Counted from the stretch's first letter, positions 1-6,217 are shown. The stretch is 7,368 bases of DNA from an uncultured Rhodoplanes sp. (GCA_936924235.1 CAKZHN010000313.1:1-7368); one strand, 5' to 3'. Program-made: numbers and translations. The notes: generated by a model not told the origin, from the sequence alone.

Positions 1-4
1 AGCA

Positions 5-33
5 TGGACCCCCGGGTCAAGCCCGGGGGTGAC
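5..33 (+). repeat. REP-like palindrome, version A, copy 1
   Basis: This is a 29-nt element with a 9-bp perfect inverted repeat (ACCCCCGGG at 8-16, CCCGGGGGT at 22-30) around a 5-nt loop TCAAG. The same 29 nt recur without change at 1325-1353 and 6371-6399. In frame it translates to the spurious peptide MDPRVKPGGD, well known as a false start in Bradyrhizobium-like genomes. It ends 61 nt before the start of the first gene. At both other sites a version-B partner lies upstream in opposite orientation, so the partner of this copy may lie left of the window edge. No T-run follows, so it is not a classic intrinsic terminator. Confidence 0.85.
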
Positions 34-81
34 GGCCGGAGCAAGGTGCGCCGTTGCGGAATAACGAATACGCCGCGATTC

Positions 82-88
82 AGGGAGG
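82..88 (+). promoter_or_regulatory. Ribosome binding site of first MetE-like gene
   Basis: AGGGAGG lies 6 nt before the ATG at 95. It is a strong purine-rich match to the anti-Shine-Dalgarno sequence and supports that start. Genes 2 and 3 of the same family have no comparable site. Confidence 0.75.
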
Positions 89-94
89 CTCGAC

Positions 95-1201
95 ATGCAA
101 CGCTCGACACCGCCGTTTCGCGCCGACCATGTCGGCAGCCTGCTCCGCACCGCGCCGCTGAAGGACGCCCGCGCCAAGCACGCCAAAGGCGAGATCACCG
201 AAGCGCAGCTCACCGAGGTCGAGAACCGCGAGATCGACAAGATCATCCGCAAGCAGGAAGACGCCGGCCTGAAGCTAGCCACCGACGGCGAATTCCGCCG
301 CTCCTGGTGGCAGTTCGACTTCTATAAAGGCCTCGACGGCGTCGAGCTGTACACGGTCGACAAGGGCATCCAGTTCGCCGGCGTCACCACCAAGGCCGAG
401 AGCGTGCGGGTGGTCGGCAAGGTCGGCTTCTCCAGTCATCCGCATGTCGAGCATTTCAAGTATCTGAAGGCGCACGCCAGGGTGACGCCGAAGATGACCA
501 TTCCCGCGCCCAGCACGCTGCACTTCCGCCAGGGCCGCGCTTCGATCGACCGGAAGGTCTATCCGGAGCTCGACGCTTACTTTGACGACGTCGCCATGGC
601 GTATCGGAAGGCGATCCGCGCCTTCTACGACGCCGGCTGTCGCTATCTGCAGATGGACGACACCGCCTGGTCGATGATCTGCGATCCGAAGGAGCGCGAG
701 CACTCGCGCGAGCGGGGTGACGATCCGGACTCGCTGCCGGCGAAATACGCCGCCATGACCAACAAGGCGCTGGAGGGCAAACCCGCCGACATGGTCATCT
801 CGATGCACTCGTGCCGCGGCAACTTCCGTTCGACCTTCATCGCCAGCGGCGGCTACGACTTCGTCGCCGAGCAGCTTCTGGGCGAGGTCGATCTCGACGG
901 CTATTTCCTGGAATACGACACCGAGCGCGCCGGCGGCTTCGAGCCGCTGCGTTTCGTCCCCAAGGGCAAGAAGACCGTGGTGCTCGGCCTCGTCACCTCG
1001 AAATCCGGCAAGCTCGAAACGAAGGACTCGATCAAGCGCCGTATCGACGAGGCAACCAAGTATGTCGCGCTCGACCAGCTCTGCCTGTCGCCGCAATGCG
1101 GCTTCGCCTCGACCGAGGAGGGCAACGTGCTGGCCGAGGATGAGCAATGGGCCAAGCTGCGGATGATCGTGGAACTGGCCGAAGAGGTCTGGGGCAAGTA
1201 G
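95..1201 (+). CDS. MetE C-terminal-like zinc methyltransferase, paralogue 1
   Basis: This 368-aa protein belongs to the vitamin-B12-independent methionine synthase family and has only the catalytic barrel, without the MetE N-terminal half (full MetE is about 750 aa). The family moves a methyl or alkyl group onto a thiol such as homocysteine, activated by zinc. Visible motifs are ADHVGSLLR (10-18, matching the IGSFPR region of MetE), TDGEFRR (63-69), YLQMDD (184-189), the zinc ligands H238 and C240 in MHSCRGN, E273 in EYD, and C335 in SPQCGFAS. The 189 position is Asp where the other three copies have Glu. The start is fixed by the AGGGAGG site and by alignment with the paralogues. It is closest to the fourth copy over residues 60-110. 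Methionine synthesis is the default reading, but MesA-D-type folate-independent synthases and epoxyalkane:coenzyme M transferase share this fold, so the methyl donor and acceptor are open. It is probably cytoplasmic, as no signal peptide is seen. Confidence 0.9.
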   Translation: MQRSTPPFRADHVGSLLRTAPLKDARAKHAKGEITEAQLTEVENREIDKIIRKQEDAGLKLATDGEFRRSWWQFDFYKGLDGVELYTVDKGIQFAGVTTKAESVRVVGKVGFSSHPHVEHFKYLKAHARVTPKMTIPAPSTLHFRQGRASIDRKVYPELDAYFDDVAMAYRKAIRAFYDAGCRYLQMDDTAWSMICDPKEREHSRERGDDPDSLPAKYAAMTNKALEGKPADMVISMHSCRGNFRSTFIASGGYDFVAEQLLGEVDLDGYFLEYDTERAGGFEPLRFVPKGKKTVVLGLVTSKSGKLETKDSIKRRIDEATKYVALDQLCLSPQCGFASTEEGNVLAEDEQWAKLRMIVELAEEVWGK

Positions 1202-1241
1202 GGCAGCGGTGATGATCAGTGCGCTAACGGCATACTCCGCT

Positions 1242-1270
1242 GTCATCGCCGGGCTTGACCCGGCGATCCA
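1242..1270 (-). repeat. REP-like palindrome, version B, copy 1
   Basis: This 29-nt element is in opposite orientation to version A. Its reverse complement matches version A at 25 of 29 positions. The hairpin arms are ATCGCCGGG (1245-1253) and CCCGGCGAT (1259-1267). The four differences from version A fall in two base pairs of the stem and compensate each other, so the hairpin is kept. An identical copy lies at 6313-6341. It is the left half of a head-to-head pair with 1325-1353. Confidence 0.85.
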
Positions 1271-1324
1271 TGAGCTGGTGCAGAGTGCACAGAACGTAAG
1301 AACGATGCCTGCTGCGGCATAGTG
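1271..1324. repeat. Spacer of head-to-head REP pair with two small hairpins
   Basis: The 54 nt between the two REP copies contain two short inverted repeats: GTGCA/TGCAC at 1278-1282 and 1286-1290, and ATGCC/GGCAT at 1305-1309 and 1316-1320. Because the flanking REP copies are near-complementary, the whole 1242-1353 stretch could fold either as separate hairpins or as one long stem capped by these two. The equivalent spacer at 6342-6370 is only 29 nt and unrelated in sequence. Confidence 0.5.
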
Positions 1325-1353
1325 TGGACCCCCGGGTCAAGCCCGGGGGTGAC
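1325..1353 (+). repeat. REP-like palindrome, version A, copy 2
   Basis: These 29 nt are identical to 5-33 and 6371-6399, with arms ACCCCCGGG (1328-1336) and CCCGGGGGT (1342-1350). The element is the right half of the head-to-head pair that fills the 181-nt gap between paralogues 1 and 2, and ends 29 nt before the start codon of paralogue 2. The stem could protect RNA ends or slow transcription between the two genes; neither effect can be read from sequence. Confidence 0.85.
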
Positions 1354-1382
1354 GACCAGAGTGAGTGGATAGAGTAGTGGCA

Positions 1383-2489
1383 ATGCAAAGAGTCAAGCCG
1401 CCGTTCCGCGCCGATCATGTCGGTAGTCTCCTTCGCTCCGCCGCGCTGAAGGACGCCCGCGCCAAGCGCGAGGCCGGTCAGATCACCGATGAGCAGTTAA
1501 AGGCCATCGAAGACCGCGAGATCGACGCGATCATCAAGAAGCAGGAGCAGGCCGGGCTGAAATCCATCACCGACGGCGAATATCGCCGCGCGTTCTGGAA
1601 CTACGACTTCCTCGGCAAGCTCCCCGGCGTCGAGGCCTATCTCGGCGAGCGCAAGATCAAGTTCCAGGGCAAGAACCCCAAGCCGATGATGCTGCGCGTC
1701 GTCGGCAAGCTAGGGGCCTTCTCGGACCACCCGATGATCGAGCATTTCAAATTCGTGCAGTCGCACACCAGGCAGACTGCGAAGATGACGATCCCGTCGC
1801 CGTCGTCGCTGCACTTCCGCTACGGCCGCTCGGCGGTGCCGGAGGCGATCTATCCGGACATGGCGGAGTTCTACAACGATCTCGGCCAGAGCTACCGCAA
1901 GGCGGTGCGGGCCTTCGCCGACGCGGGCTGCCGCTACATCCAGCTCGACGAAGTGAATTTCACGTATCTCTGCGATCCGGCGCTCCGCCAGCAAGTGACC
2001 GAGCGCGGCGACGATCCGGAAAAACTGCCGCACATCTACGCCAAGGTGATCAACGCCGCGATCTCGGACGTGCCTTCCGACATGATGACCGCGATGCACC
2101 TGTGCCGCGGCAACTTCCAGTCCACGTTCGTCGCGTCGGGCGGCTATGAGCCGGTCGCCGAGATCCTGTTCAACGAGATCAACATCCAGGCCTATTTCAT
2201 GGAGTACGACACGGATCGCGCCGGCGGCTTCGAGCCGCTGCGCTTCGTGCCGAAGAACAAGCTGGTGGTGCTGGGTCTCGTCACCTCGAAATCGGGCAAG
2301 CTCGAGTCGAAGGACGAGCTGAAGCGCCGCATCGAGCAGGCGAGCAAATACATCGGGCTCGACCAGCTTTGTCTCTCGCCGCAATGCGGCTTCGCCTCCA
2401 CGGAAGAGGGCAACATCCTCGCCGAGGACGAGCAGTGGGCGAAGCTCAGGATGATCGCCGAGCTCTCCGAAGAGGTCTGGGGTAAATAA
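1383..2489 (+). CDS. MetE C-terminal-like zinc methyltransferase, paralogue 2
   Basis: This 368-aa member of the same stand-alone catalytic-domain family probably performs zinc-dependent transfer of a methyl or alkyl group to a thiol in the cytoplasm. Motifs are ADHVGSLLR (10-18), TDGEYRR (63-69), YIQLDE (185-190), H239 and C241 in MHLCRGN, E274 in EYD, and C335 in SPQCGFAS. The ATG at 1383 is chosen because all four paralogues begin M-(Q/K)-R-x-x-PPFRAD. In-frame GTG codons at 1365 and 1377 would only add residues with no family counterpart. No good Shine-Dalgarno sequence precedes it. It ends 13 nt before paralogue 3, its nearest relative, which points to one transcript. Against copies 1 and 4, the stretch after TDGE reads YRRAFWNYDF rather than FRRSWWxxDF, so the substrate pocket may differ. 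The exact reaction is not determined. Confidence 0.9.
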   Translation: MQRVKPPFRADHVGSLLRSAALKDARAKREAGQITDEQLKAIEDREIDAIIKKQEQAGLKSITDGEYRRAFWNYDFLGKLPGVEAYLGERKIKFQGKNPKPMMLRVVGKLGAFSDHPMIEHFKFVQSHTRQTAKMTIPSPSSLHFRYGRSAVPEAIYPDMAEFYNDLGQSYRKAVRAFADAGCRYIQLDEVNFTYLCDPALRQQVTERGDDPEKLPHIYAKVINAAISDVPSDMMTAMHLCRGNFQSTFVASGGYEPVAEILFNEINIQAYFMEYDTDRAGGFEPLRFVPKNKLVVLGLVTSKSGKLESKDELKRRIEQASKYIGLDQLCLSPQCGFASTEEGNILAEDEQWAKLRMIAELSEEVWGK

Positions 2490-2502
2490 AAAAGTGAGTG
2501 AC

Positions 2503-3612
2503 ATGCAACGCACCAAGCCACCGTTTCGCGCCGACCAGGTCGGCAGTCTCCTTCGCTCCGCCGCGCTGAAGGACGCCCGCGCCAAGCGGGCATCCGGCGA
2601 AATCAGCGCCGATCAACTGAAGGTCATCGAGGACCGCGAGATCGAGCTCCTGATCAAGAAGCAGGAGCAGATCGGGCTGAAGTCGGTCACCGACGGCGAG
2701 AACCGCCGCAAGTCCTGGCAGACCGACTTCGTCTCGGCGCTGCCCGGCATCGAGACCGTGACGCATCAGCGCAAGGTCAATTTCCAGGGTGGCGTGCAGC
2801 CGCAGCAGGTGCTCACACGCGTGGCGAAGAAGCTGGGTGCCTTCGACGGCCACCCGATGATCGAGCACTTCAAGTTTCTGGCGGCGCACACCCGCGAAAC
2901 GCCGAAGATGACGATCCCGTCGCCGTCGGCGCTGCATTTCCGCGACGGCCGCGATGCGGTGCCGGCCTCGGTCTATCCGAACATGGACGACTTCTACCGT
3001 GATCTCGGCGAGACCTACCGCAAGACCGTGAATGCCTTCGCCGCCGCCGGCTGCCGCTATCTGCAACTCGACGAGGTCAACTTCACGTACCTCTGTGATC
3101 CGAAGCTGATCCAGCAGGTCAGGGACCGCGGCGAGGATCCGGCCGCGCTGCCGATGGCCTATGCCGGCATGATCAACGCCGCGATCTCCAACATCCCGGC
3201 CGACATGGCCATCACCATGCATCTGTGCCGCGGCAACTTCCGCTCGACCTTCATCGCCTCGGGCGGTTACGAGCCGGTGGCGGAGCTGCTGTTCAACACC
3301 ATCAACGTGCACGGCTACTTCATGGAGTACGACAGCGACCGGGCCGGCGGCTTCGAGCCGCTGCGTTTCGTGCCGAAGGGCAAGCAGGTGGTGCTCGGCC
3401 TCGTCACCTCGAAGACCGGCCAGCTCGAATCCAAGGATGCGATCAAACGCCGCATCGAGCAGGCGGCCAAGTTCATGCCGCTGGAGCAGATCTGCCTCTC
3501 GCCGCAATGCGGCTTCGCGTCGAGCGAGGAAGGCAATATCATCGCCGAGGACGAACAATGGGCGAAGCTCCGCATGGTGGTGGAGATCGCCGACGAGATC
3601 TGGGGCCGCTAG
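2503..3612 (+). CDS. MetE C-terminal-like zinc methyltransferase, paralogue 3
   Basis: This 369-aa protein is the third copy of the family and closest to paralogue 2. The zinc set is intact: H240 and C242 in MHLCRGN, E275 in EYD, C336 in SPQCGFAS; the acidic pair is D190-E191. Two otherwise conserved spots have changed: ADHVGS reads ADQVGS (Gln12), and the stretch after TDGE reads NRRKSWQTDF, with Asn in place of the aromatic residue. These flank the thiol pocket in MetE, so a shifted substrate or activity is plausible. The ATG at 2503 follows paralogue alignment; a GTG at 2494 would add three residues (MSD). There is no clear Shine-Dalgarno sequence, and with the gene 2 stop only 13 nt upstream, translation may be coupled. 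The binding-protein gene follows after 41 nt, so genes 2, 3 and that gene probably form one operon. Confidence 0.9.
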   Translation: MQRTKPPFRADQVGSLLRSAALKDARAKRASGEISADQLKVIEDREIELLIKKQEQIGLKSVTDGENRRKSWQTDFVSALPGIETVTHQRKVNFQGGVQPQQVLTRVAKKLGAFDGHPMIEHFKFLAAHTRETPKMTIPSPSALHFRDGRDAVPASVYPNMDDFYRDLGETYRKTVNAFAAAGCRYLQLDEVNFTYLCDPKLIQQVRDRGEDPAALPMAYAGMINAAISNIPADMAITMHLCRGNFRSTFIASGGYEPVAELLFNTINVHGYFMEYDSDRAGGFEPLRFVPKGKQVVLGLVTSKTGQLESKDAIKRRIEQAAKFMPLEQICLSPQCGFASSEEGNIIAEDEQWAKLRMVVEIADEIWGR

Positions 3613-3642
3613 GCACCCGAGAGAACGAGCAAGAGAATACAA

Positions 3643-3648
3643 AGGAGG
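3643..3648 (+). promoter_or_regulatory. Ribosome binding site of binding-protein gene
   Basis: A perfect AGGAGG lies 5 nt before the ATG at 3654. It is the strongest such site in the window, in line with the high expression usual for periplasmic binding proteins. It also settles the start, because the open frame runs far upstream through paralogue 3. Confidence 0.85.
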
Positions 3649-3653
3649 AAACG

Positions 3654-3743
3654 ATGACTGGATTGCTCAATTGGCGCCGTCTGGCGCGCAGCGTCGCCTG
3701 CGGCGCCGCGGCGGTGGCGATGTCGGCTGCGGCCGCTTTCGCG
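3654..3743 (+). other. Signal peptide of binding protein
   Basis: Residues 1-30 have a basic N-region (RRLAR at 8-12), an Ala/Val-rich core at about 14-28, and a small-x-small AFA motif just before Gln31. This predicts Sec export and signal peptidase I cleavage. The double Arg is not followed by a convincing Tat consensus. Confidence 0.8.
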
Positions 3744-4925
3744 CAGAGCGGCGAGCCGATCAAGATCGGCTTCAGCATGTCGCTCACGGGTCCGCTTGCC
3801 GCCAACGGCAAGATGTCGCTGGTCGCGATGAAGATCTGGGAGGAGGACGTCAACGCCGCTGGCGGGCTCCTCGGCCGCCCGGTGAAGCTCGTCTATTACG
3901 ACGATCAGTCGAGCCCGGCGCAGGTGCCCGGCATCTACTCGAAGCTTCTCGATGTCGACAAGGTCGACTTTGCGGTCAGCGCCTACGCCTCGACGCAGAT
4001 CGCGGCGGCGATGCCGATCATGATCCAGAAGAAGCGGCTGTTCATCAGCCTGTTCGGCACCGGCATCAACGACGAGTTCAACTACGACAAATACTTCTCG
4101 ATGCTGCCCACCGGCCCGACGCCGAAGCCGACCTACACCAAGGGCTTCTTCGAGATCGCGATGGCGCAGAATCCGAAGCCGACGTCGGTCGCGATCGCGG
4201 CCGCCGACGCCGAGTTCGGCCGCAACGCCTGCGACGGCGCGCGCGAGAACGCCAAGGAGCTGAAGCTCAAGATCACATATGACCGCAACTATCCGCCGTC
4301 GACCACGGACTTCGCGCCGATCGTGCGCGCCATCCAGGCCGGCAACCCGGATCTGGTCGTGATCTGCTCCTACCCGCTCGACTCGGTCGGCATGATCAAG
4401 GCGATCAACGAACTCGGCTTCAAGCCGAAGATGATCGGCGGCGCCATGGTTGGCCTGCAGGCGACGGTGTTCAAGACGCAGCTCGGCCCGCTGCTCAACG
4501 GCATCGTCAATTACGAGACCTGGATCCCGGTGCCCTCGATGCAGTTCCCGGGCTCGATGGAGCTCCTGAAGAAGTATCAGGCGCGCGCCGGGGCCGAGGG
4601 CGTCGATCCGCTCGGCTATTACATGCCGGTCTGGGCCTACGCTTATCTTCAGGTGCTGGGCGACTCGATCAAGGCGACCAAGAGCCTGAAGGACGACGTG
4701 CTCGCCGACTACATCCGCAAGACCACGTTCAAGACCACGGTCGGCGATGTGAAGTTCGGCGCCAAGGGCGAGTGGGACAAGGATCGGATGCTCTACGTTC
4801 AGTTCCAGAACATCAAGAGCAACTCGATCGACGAGTTCAAGGATCTCAAGACCGAGGTGCTGCTCTATCCGTCGCAGTACAAGTCGGGCAACGTGATCTA
4901 TCCGTACGAGAAGGCGAAGCAGTAA
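3654..4925 (+). CDS. LivK-type ABC transporter periplasmic substrate-binding protein
   Basis: This 423-aa protein is a type I periplasmic binding protein (Leu/Ile/Val-binding, Peripla_BP_6 class). A signal peptide spans residues 1-30: charged start with RR at 8-9, an Ala-rich core, and an AFA-Q cleavage site. It has no standard lipobox; Cys16 is preceded by SVA. The mature protein opens with the family hallmark IKIGFSMSLTGPLA (36-49), then KIWEEDVNAAGGLLGRPVKLVYYDDQSS-type strands. Such proteins capture amino acids, aromatic acids, amides or other small organic acids and pass them to LivHMGF-like membrane partners. No permease or ATPase gene is in the window, so the partners lie elsewhere or are shared. 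Its position between paralogues 3 and 4 suggests it supplies a substrate, or precursor, for these enzymes; that link is inference. The ligand cannot be named from sequence. The start is fixed by AGGAGG and by the signal peptide. Confidence 0.92.
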   Translation: MTGLLNWRRLARSVACGAAAVAMSAAAAFAQSGEPIKIGFSMSLTGPLAANGKMSLVAMKIWEEDVNAAGGLLGRPVKLVYYDDQSSPAQVPGIYSKLLDVDKVDFAVSAYASTQIAAAMPIMIQKKRLFISLFGTGINDEFNYDKYFSMLPTGPTPKPTYTKGFFEIAMAQNPKPTSVAIAAADAEFGRNACDGARENAKELKLKITYDRNYPPSTTDFAPIVRAIQAGNPDLVVICSYPLDSVGMIKAINELGFKPKMIGGAMVGLQATVFKTQLGPLLNGIVNYETWIPVPSMQFPGSMELLKKYQARAGAEGVDPLGYYMPVWAYAYLQVLGDSIKATKSLKDDVLADYIRKTTFKTTVGDVKFGAKGEWDKDRMLYVQFQNIKSNSIDEFKDLKTEVLLYPSQYKSGNVIYPYEKAKQ

Positions 4926-4946
4926 GAGGTTGCTGATCTCTCACCG

Positions 4947-5080
4947 CGTGTCCCGGGCGCAGCGCAGCACGAAGTGATGCGCTGCAGACCCGGGACCCCG
5001 GTTTCTTGGCTTGCCAACCGGGGTCCCGGATCAGCGGTGCACCACTCGCTGCGCTCGCGCTGCACCGCATCCGGGACACG
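4947..5080. repeat. Cloverleaf-forming palindromic intergenic element
   Basis: The 185-nt gap between the binding-protein gene and paralogue 4 is mostly one structured element. The outer stem is a perfect 10-bp pair, CGTGTCCCGG (4947-4956) with CCGGGACACG (5071-5080). Inside are three hairpins in a row: GCAGCGCA/TGCGCTGC (4959-4966 with 4978-4985, extended by CAC/GTG at 4968-4970 and 4974-4976); CCGGGACCCCGG/CCGGGGTCCCGG (4990-5001 with 5018-5029, extended by TTGGC/GCCAA at 5006-5010 and 5013-5017); and GCGGTGCA/TGCACCGC (5034-5041 with 5061-5068). It resembles dispersed palindromic repeats of Bradyrhizobium-type genomes, though a second copy is not in the window. It could be a miniature mobile element, an RNA stabiliser or a terminator; there is no terminal T-run. 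Confidence 0.75.
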
Positions 5081-5095
5081 AGACCGCCCAAGCAA

Positions 5096-5101
5096 AGGAA
5101 G
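5096..5101 (+). promoter_or_regulatory. Ribosome binding site of paralogue 4
   Basis: AGGAAG lies 9 nt before the ATG at 5111, in a purine-rich run starting just past the cloverleaf element. It supports the ATG at 5111 over earlier in-frame starts, which would translate the palindromic element. Confidence 0.6.
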
Positions 5102-5110
5102 AAGAAGACG

Positions 5111-6217
5111 ATGAAACGCACCAAGCCGCCGTTCCGCGCCGACCACGTCGGCAGCCTGCTCCGCCCCAAGGCCATCCATGACGCCCGCGCCAAGCACGCC
5201 AAGGGCGAGATCACCGCCGACGCGCTGAAGAAAGTCGAAGACACCGAGATCGAACGCGTCATCAAGAAGCAGGAAGACGTCGGCCTTCACGCCATCACCG
5301 ACGGCGAATTCCGCCGCTCGTGGTGGCACCTCGACTTCCTCTGGGGCCTCGACGGCGTCGAAAAGCACATCATGAACGAGGGCGTGCATTTCGCAGCGGT
5401 CAACACCCGCAACGAGGGCGTGAAGGTCACCGGCAAGCTCGGCATGGCCGGCCCCCATCCGATGGTCGAGCATTTCAAGTTCGTCGCAGCCCACACCAAG
5501 CGCACGCCGAAGATCACCATTCCGGCGCCGTCGGCCATTTATGGGAGGCCAATTGCGACGCCGATCGACAAGGCGGCGTATCCGACAATGGACCGCTTCT
5601 GGGACGATCTCGGCGATGCCTATAAGAAAGCGGTGCGCGGCTTCGCCGATGCCGGCTGCCGCTATCTGCAGCTCGACGAAGTCTTCATCGCCATGCTGTG
5701 CGATCCGAAATATCGCGATCAGATGGTCAAGCGCGGCGACGACCCGGAGAAGCTCGGCCCGCTCTACGCCAGGCTGATCAACGCTGCGATGTCGGACATT
5801 CCCTCCGACATGACCATCACCATGCATCTGTGCCGCGGCAACTACAAATCGACCTTCATGGGCGCCGGCGGTTACGACGCCGAGGCCGACGTGCTGTTCA
5901 ACCAGACCGACGTGCACGGCTATTTCATGGAGTACGACACCGAGCGCGCCGGCGGCTTCGAGCCGCTGCGGCTTCTGCCCAAGGGCAAGACCGTGGTGCT
6001 CGGCCTCGTCACCACCAAGACCGGCAAGCTCGAAACGAAGGACGAGCTGAAGCGCCGGATCGAGCAGGCCGCGAAGTTCTGCGACCTCGACCAGCTGGCG
6101 CTGTCCGGCCAGTGCGGCTTCGCCTCGACCGAGGAGGGCAACACCCTCACAGAGGACGAGCAATGGGCGAAGCTGCGGCTGATCGTCGAGGTGGCGGACG
6201 AGGTCTGGGGCCGCTGA
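5111..6217 (+). CDS. MetE C-terminal-like zinc methyltransferase, paralogue 4
   Basis: This 368-aa protein is the fourth stand-alone MetE catalytic domain. Zinc ligands are H239 and C241 in MHLCRGN, E274 in EYD, and C335 in SGQCGFAS, where the other copies read SPQCGFAS. Other motifs are ADHVGSLLR (10-18), TDGEFRR (63-69) and YLQLDE (185-190). By hand count, residues 60-110 match copy 1 better than copy 2 (28 against 21 of 51), while residues 169-275 match copy 2 better than copy 1 (67 against 57 of 107), which hints at a mosaic history. The LHFR-x-GR segment of the other copies is replaced by IYGRPIATPID (143-153), partly written in codons unusual for this gene. It is separated from the binding-protein gene by a structured repeat, so it may be transcribed apart from genes 2 and 3. 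The role is probably thiol methylation or alkylation; donor and acceptor are unknown. Confidence 0.9.
   Translation: MKRTKPPFRADHVGSLLRPKAIHDARAKHAKGEITADALKKVEDTEIERVIKKQEDVGLHAITDGEFRRSWWHLDFLWGLDGVEKHIMNEGVHFAAVNTRNEGVKVTGKLGMAGPHPMVEHFKFVAAHTKRTPKITIPAPSAIYGRPIATPIDKAAYPTMDRFWDDLGDAYKKAVRGFADAGCRYLQLDEVFIAMLCDPKYRDQMVKRGDDPEKLGPLYARLINAAMSDIPSDMTITMHLCRGNYKSTFMGAGGYDAEADVLFNQTDVHGYFMEYDTERAGGFEPLRLLPKGKTVVLGLVTTKTGKLETKDELKRRIEQAAKFCDLDQLALSGQCGFASTEEGNTLTEDEQWAKLRLIVEVADEVWGR

Noticed and set aside
4..327. 107-aa plus-strand open frame starting at the REP repeat
   Set aside because: Its start is the repeat itself (MDPRVKPGGD), and the rest is an out-of-frame, Arg-rich reading of paralogue 1.
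275..1246. Long minus-strand open frame opposite paralogue 1; similar frames at 1710-2585, 2446-3642 and 4898-6163
   Set aside because: They lie antisense to clear genes in the same relative frame, and resemble each other only because the sense genes are paralogues. High GC at third positions removes stops in that frame. No family resemblance is seen in them.
1255..1260. TTGACC as a possible -35 promoter box
   Set aside because: It is part of the conserved REP loop and stem, found in every copy, with no convincing -10 at the right distance.
1242..1353. CRISPR-like array from repeated 29-nt units
   Set aside because: Only two units are present per gap, in opposite orientation, with spacers of unequal length and no cas genes.
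3225..3653. Upstream extension of the binding-protein frame
   Set aside because: It overlaps paralogue 3 out of frame and yields an Arg-rich sequence. The AGGAGG site and signal peptide place the start at 3654.
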